This document shows, piece after piece, positions 63,816-64,000 of a DNA stretch of 64,000 nucleotides (its first letter is position 1; every line of letters begins with the position of its first letter). Origin of the DNA: Bryobacterales bacterium (GTDB lineage Bacteria; Acidobacteriota; Terriglobia; Bryobacterales; Bryobacteraceae). The notes below the pieces were generated by a model. The model ran no database searches and was not told the DNA's origin. It was given only the letters and a program-made list of their open reading frames with translations. Made by a program: the position numbers and the translations under genes. The DNA lies in contig JAFAQY010000018.1 in assembly GCA_019261985.1 (NCBI GenBank), forward strand, positions 62,001 through 126,000, in the 5' to 3' direction.

Positions 63816-63825
63816 CGAGAATCTA

Positions 63826-64000
63826 ATGACAGAACGCCGTCTGATTGAGGATTGGCTGCCCATCGCAGCCCTCAGCGAAGAGTGTATTCGGGAACGTCGT
63901 TCAATGACGGCGTTACCGCCAACATATTATCTGCACGTGTGGTTCGCGCGCCGGCCGCTCGTAGCAAGTCGCGCAGCGATTCTCGGGAGCCTGGTGGGAG
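63826..64000 (+). CDS. DUF1156 DNA adenine-methylase-type protein, 3' partial
   Basis: The first ~58 residues before the right edge: MTERRLIEDWLPIAALSEECIRERRS then YLHVWFARRPLVASRAAILGSLV. The 'LP...S.E..RE......P..LH.WWARRPL.ASRA' pattern is that of DUF1156, the N-terminus of large N6-adenine methylases of defence operons. WFARRPL replaces the more usual WWARRPL. The rest of the gene and probably further members of the operon lie beyond the window. Confidence 0.8.
   Translation, partial: MTERRLIEDWLPIAALSEECIRERRSMTALPPTYYLHVWFARRPLVASRAAILGSLVG

Overview
The window looks like a chromosomal segment of a high-GC Gram-negative acidobacterium, most likely near Solibacter/Bryobacterales. This rests on LpxA, LpxI and FabZ (outer-membrane lipid A), several secreted families expanded in that group (DUF6152 proteins, NHL propellers, a 'GDTLVVD...GFND' secreted family, a PQQ dehydrogenase), two DUF507/DUF1844 proteins and many intergenic palindromes. 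No database was searched, so the taxonomy is inferred from remembered family distributions.

Region 1 (1-13.5 kb): a TlpA-like thioredoxin cut by the left edge, deoB, two NHL propellers, a cupin-like secreted protein, an MBL-fold hydrolase, a PepSY membrane protein, an alpha/beta hydrolase, an SNARE-associated (DedA-like) protein with ligA, a diacylglycerol-kinase-like gene with a probable frameshift at its start, and a DUF457 membrane protein. Region 2 (13.5-23.1 kb): lpxI-lpxA-fabZ, an M20 peptidase, two secreted paralogues around a DUF6152 protein, ribF with an MBL hydrolase, DUF1844, DUF507 and a secreted protein made of three RidA-like domains. Region 3 (23.4-33.9 kb): an NtrC-type regulator with its PDZ-bearing sensor kinase, then an operon of cytochrome c, a fused 2Fe-2S/molybdopterin oxidoreductase, an FAD subunit, a small secreted protein and a HAD protein.

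Region 4 (34.0-41.7 kb) is a histidine operon on the minus strand, transcribed hisI-hisG-hisD-hisC-HAD-hisB-hisH-hisF-hisA. hisE is not seen, and a HAD phosphatase sits where a histidinol-phosphatase is needed. Upstream of hisI is a complete-looking transcription attenuator: a 22-codon leader peptide with seven His codons, a strong hairpin plus T-tract, and a competing antiterminator pairing. This is the clearest regulatory system in the window.

Region 5 (41.7-57.3 kb): sugar isomerase, nucleotidyltransferase, galK-galT, a glycoside hydrolase, a glycosyltransferase, glf and a GH2 enzyme form a galactose/galactofuranose cluster. A hicB with a frameshifted hicA, a Uma2 protein, a PQQ dehydrogenase and further secreted paralogues follow. 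Region 6 (57.4-64 kb) is accessory: a lone terminase-type ATPase with its companion, an MNT/HEPN pair, and the first genes of a DUF499 ATPase / small protein / DUF1156 methylase operon that runs off the right edge and is probably a defence system.

Two families of intergenic palindromes recur throughout. In four places they have become part of coding sequence (N-terminus of a secreted protein, N-terminus of HisC, N-terminus of the terminase, C-terminus of Glf).
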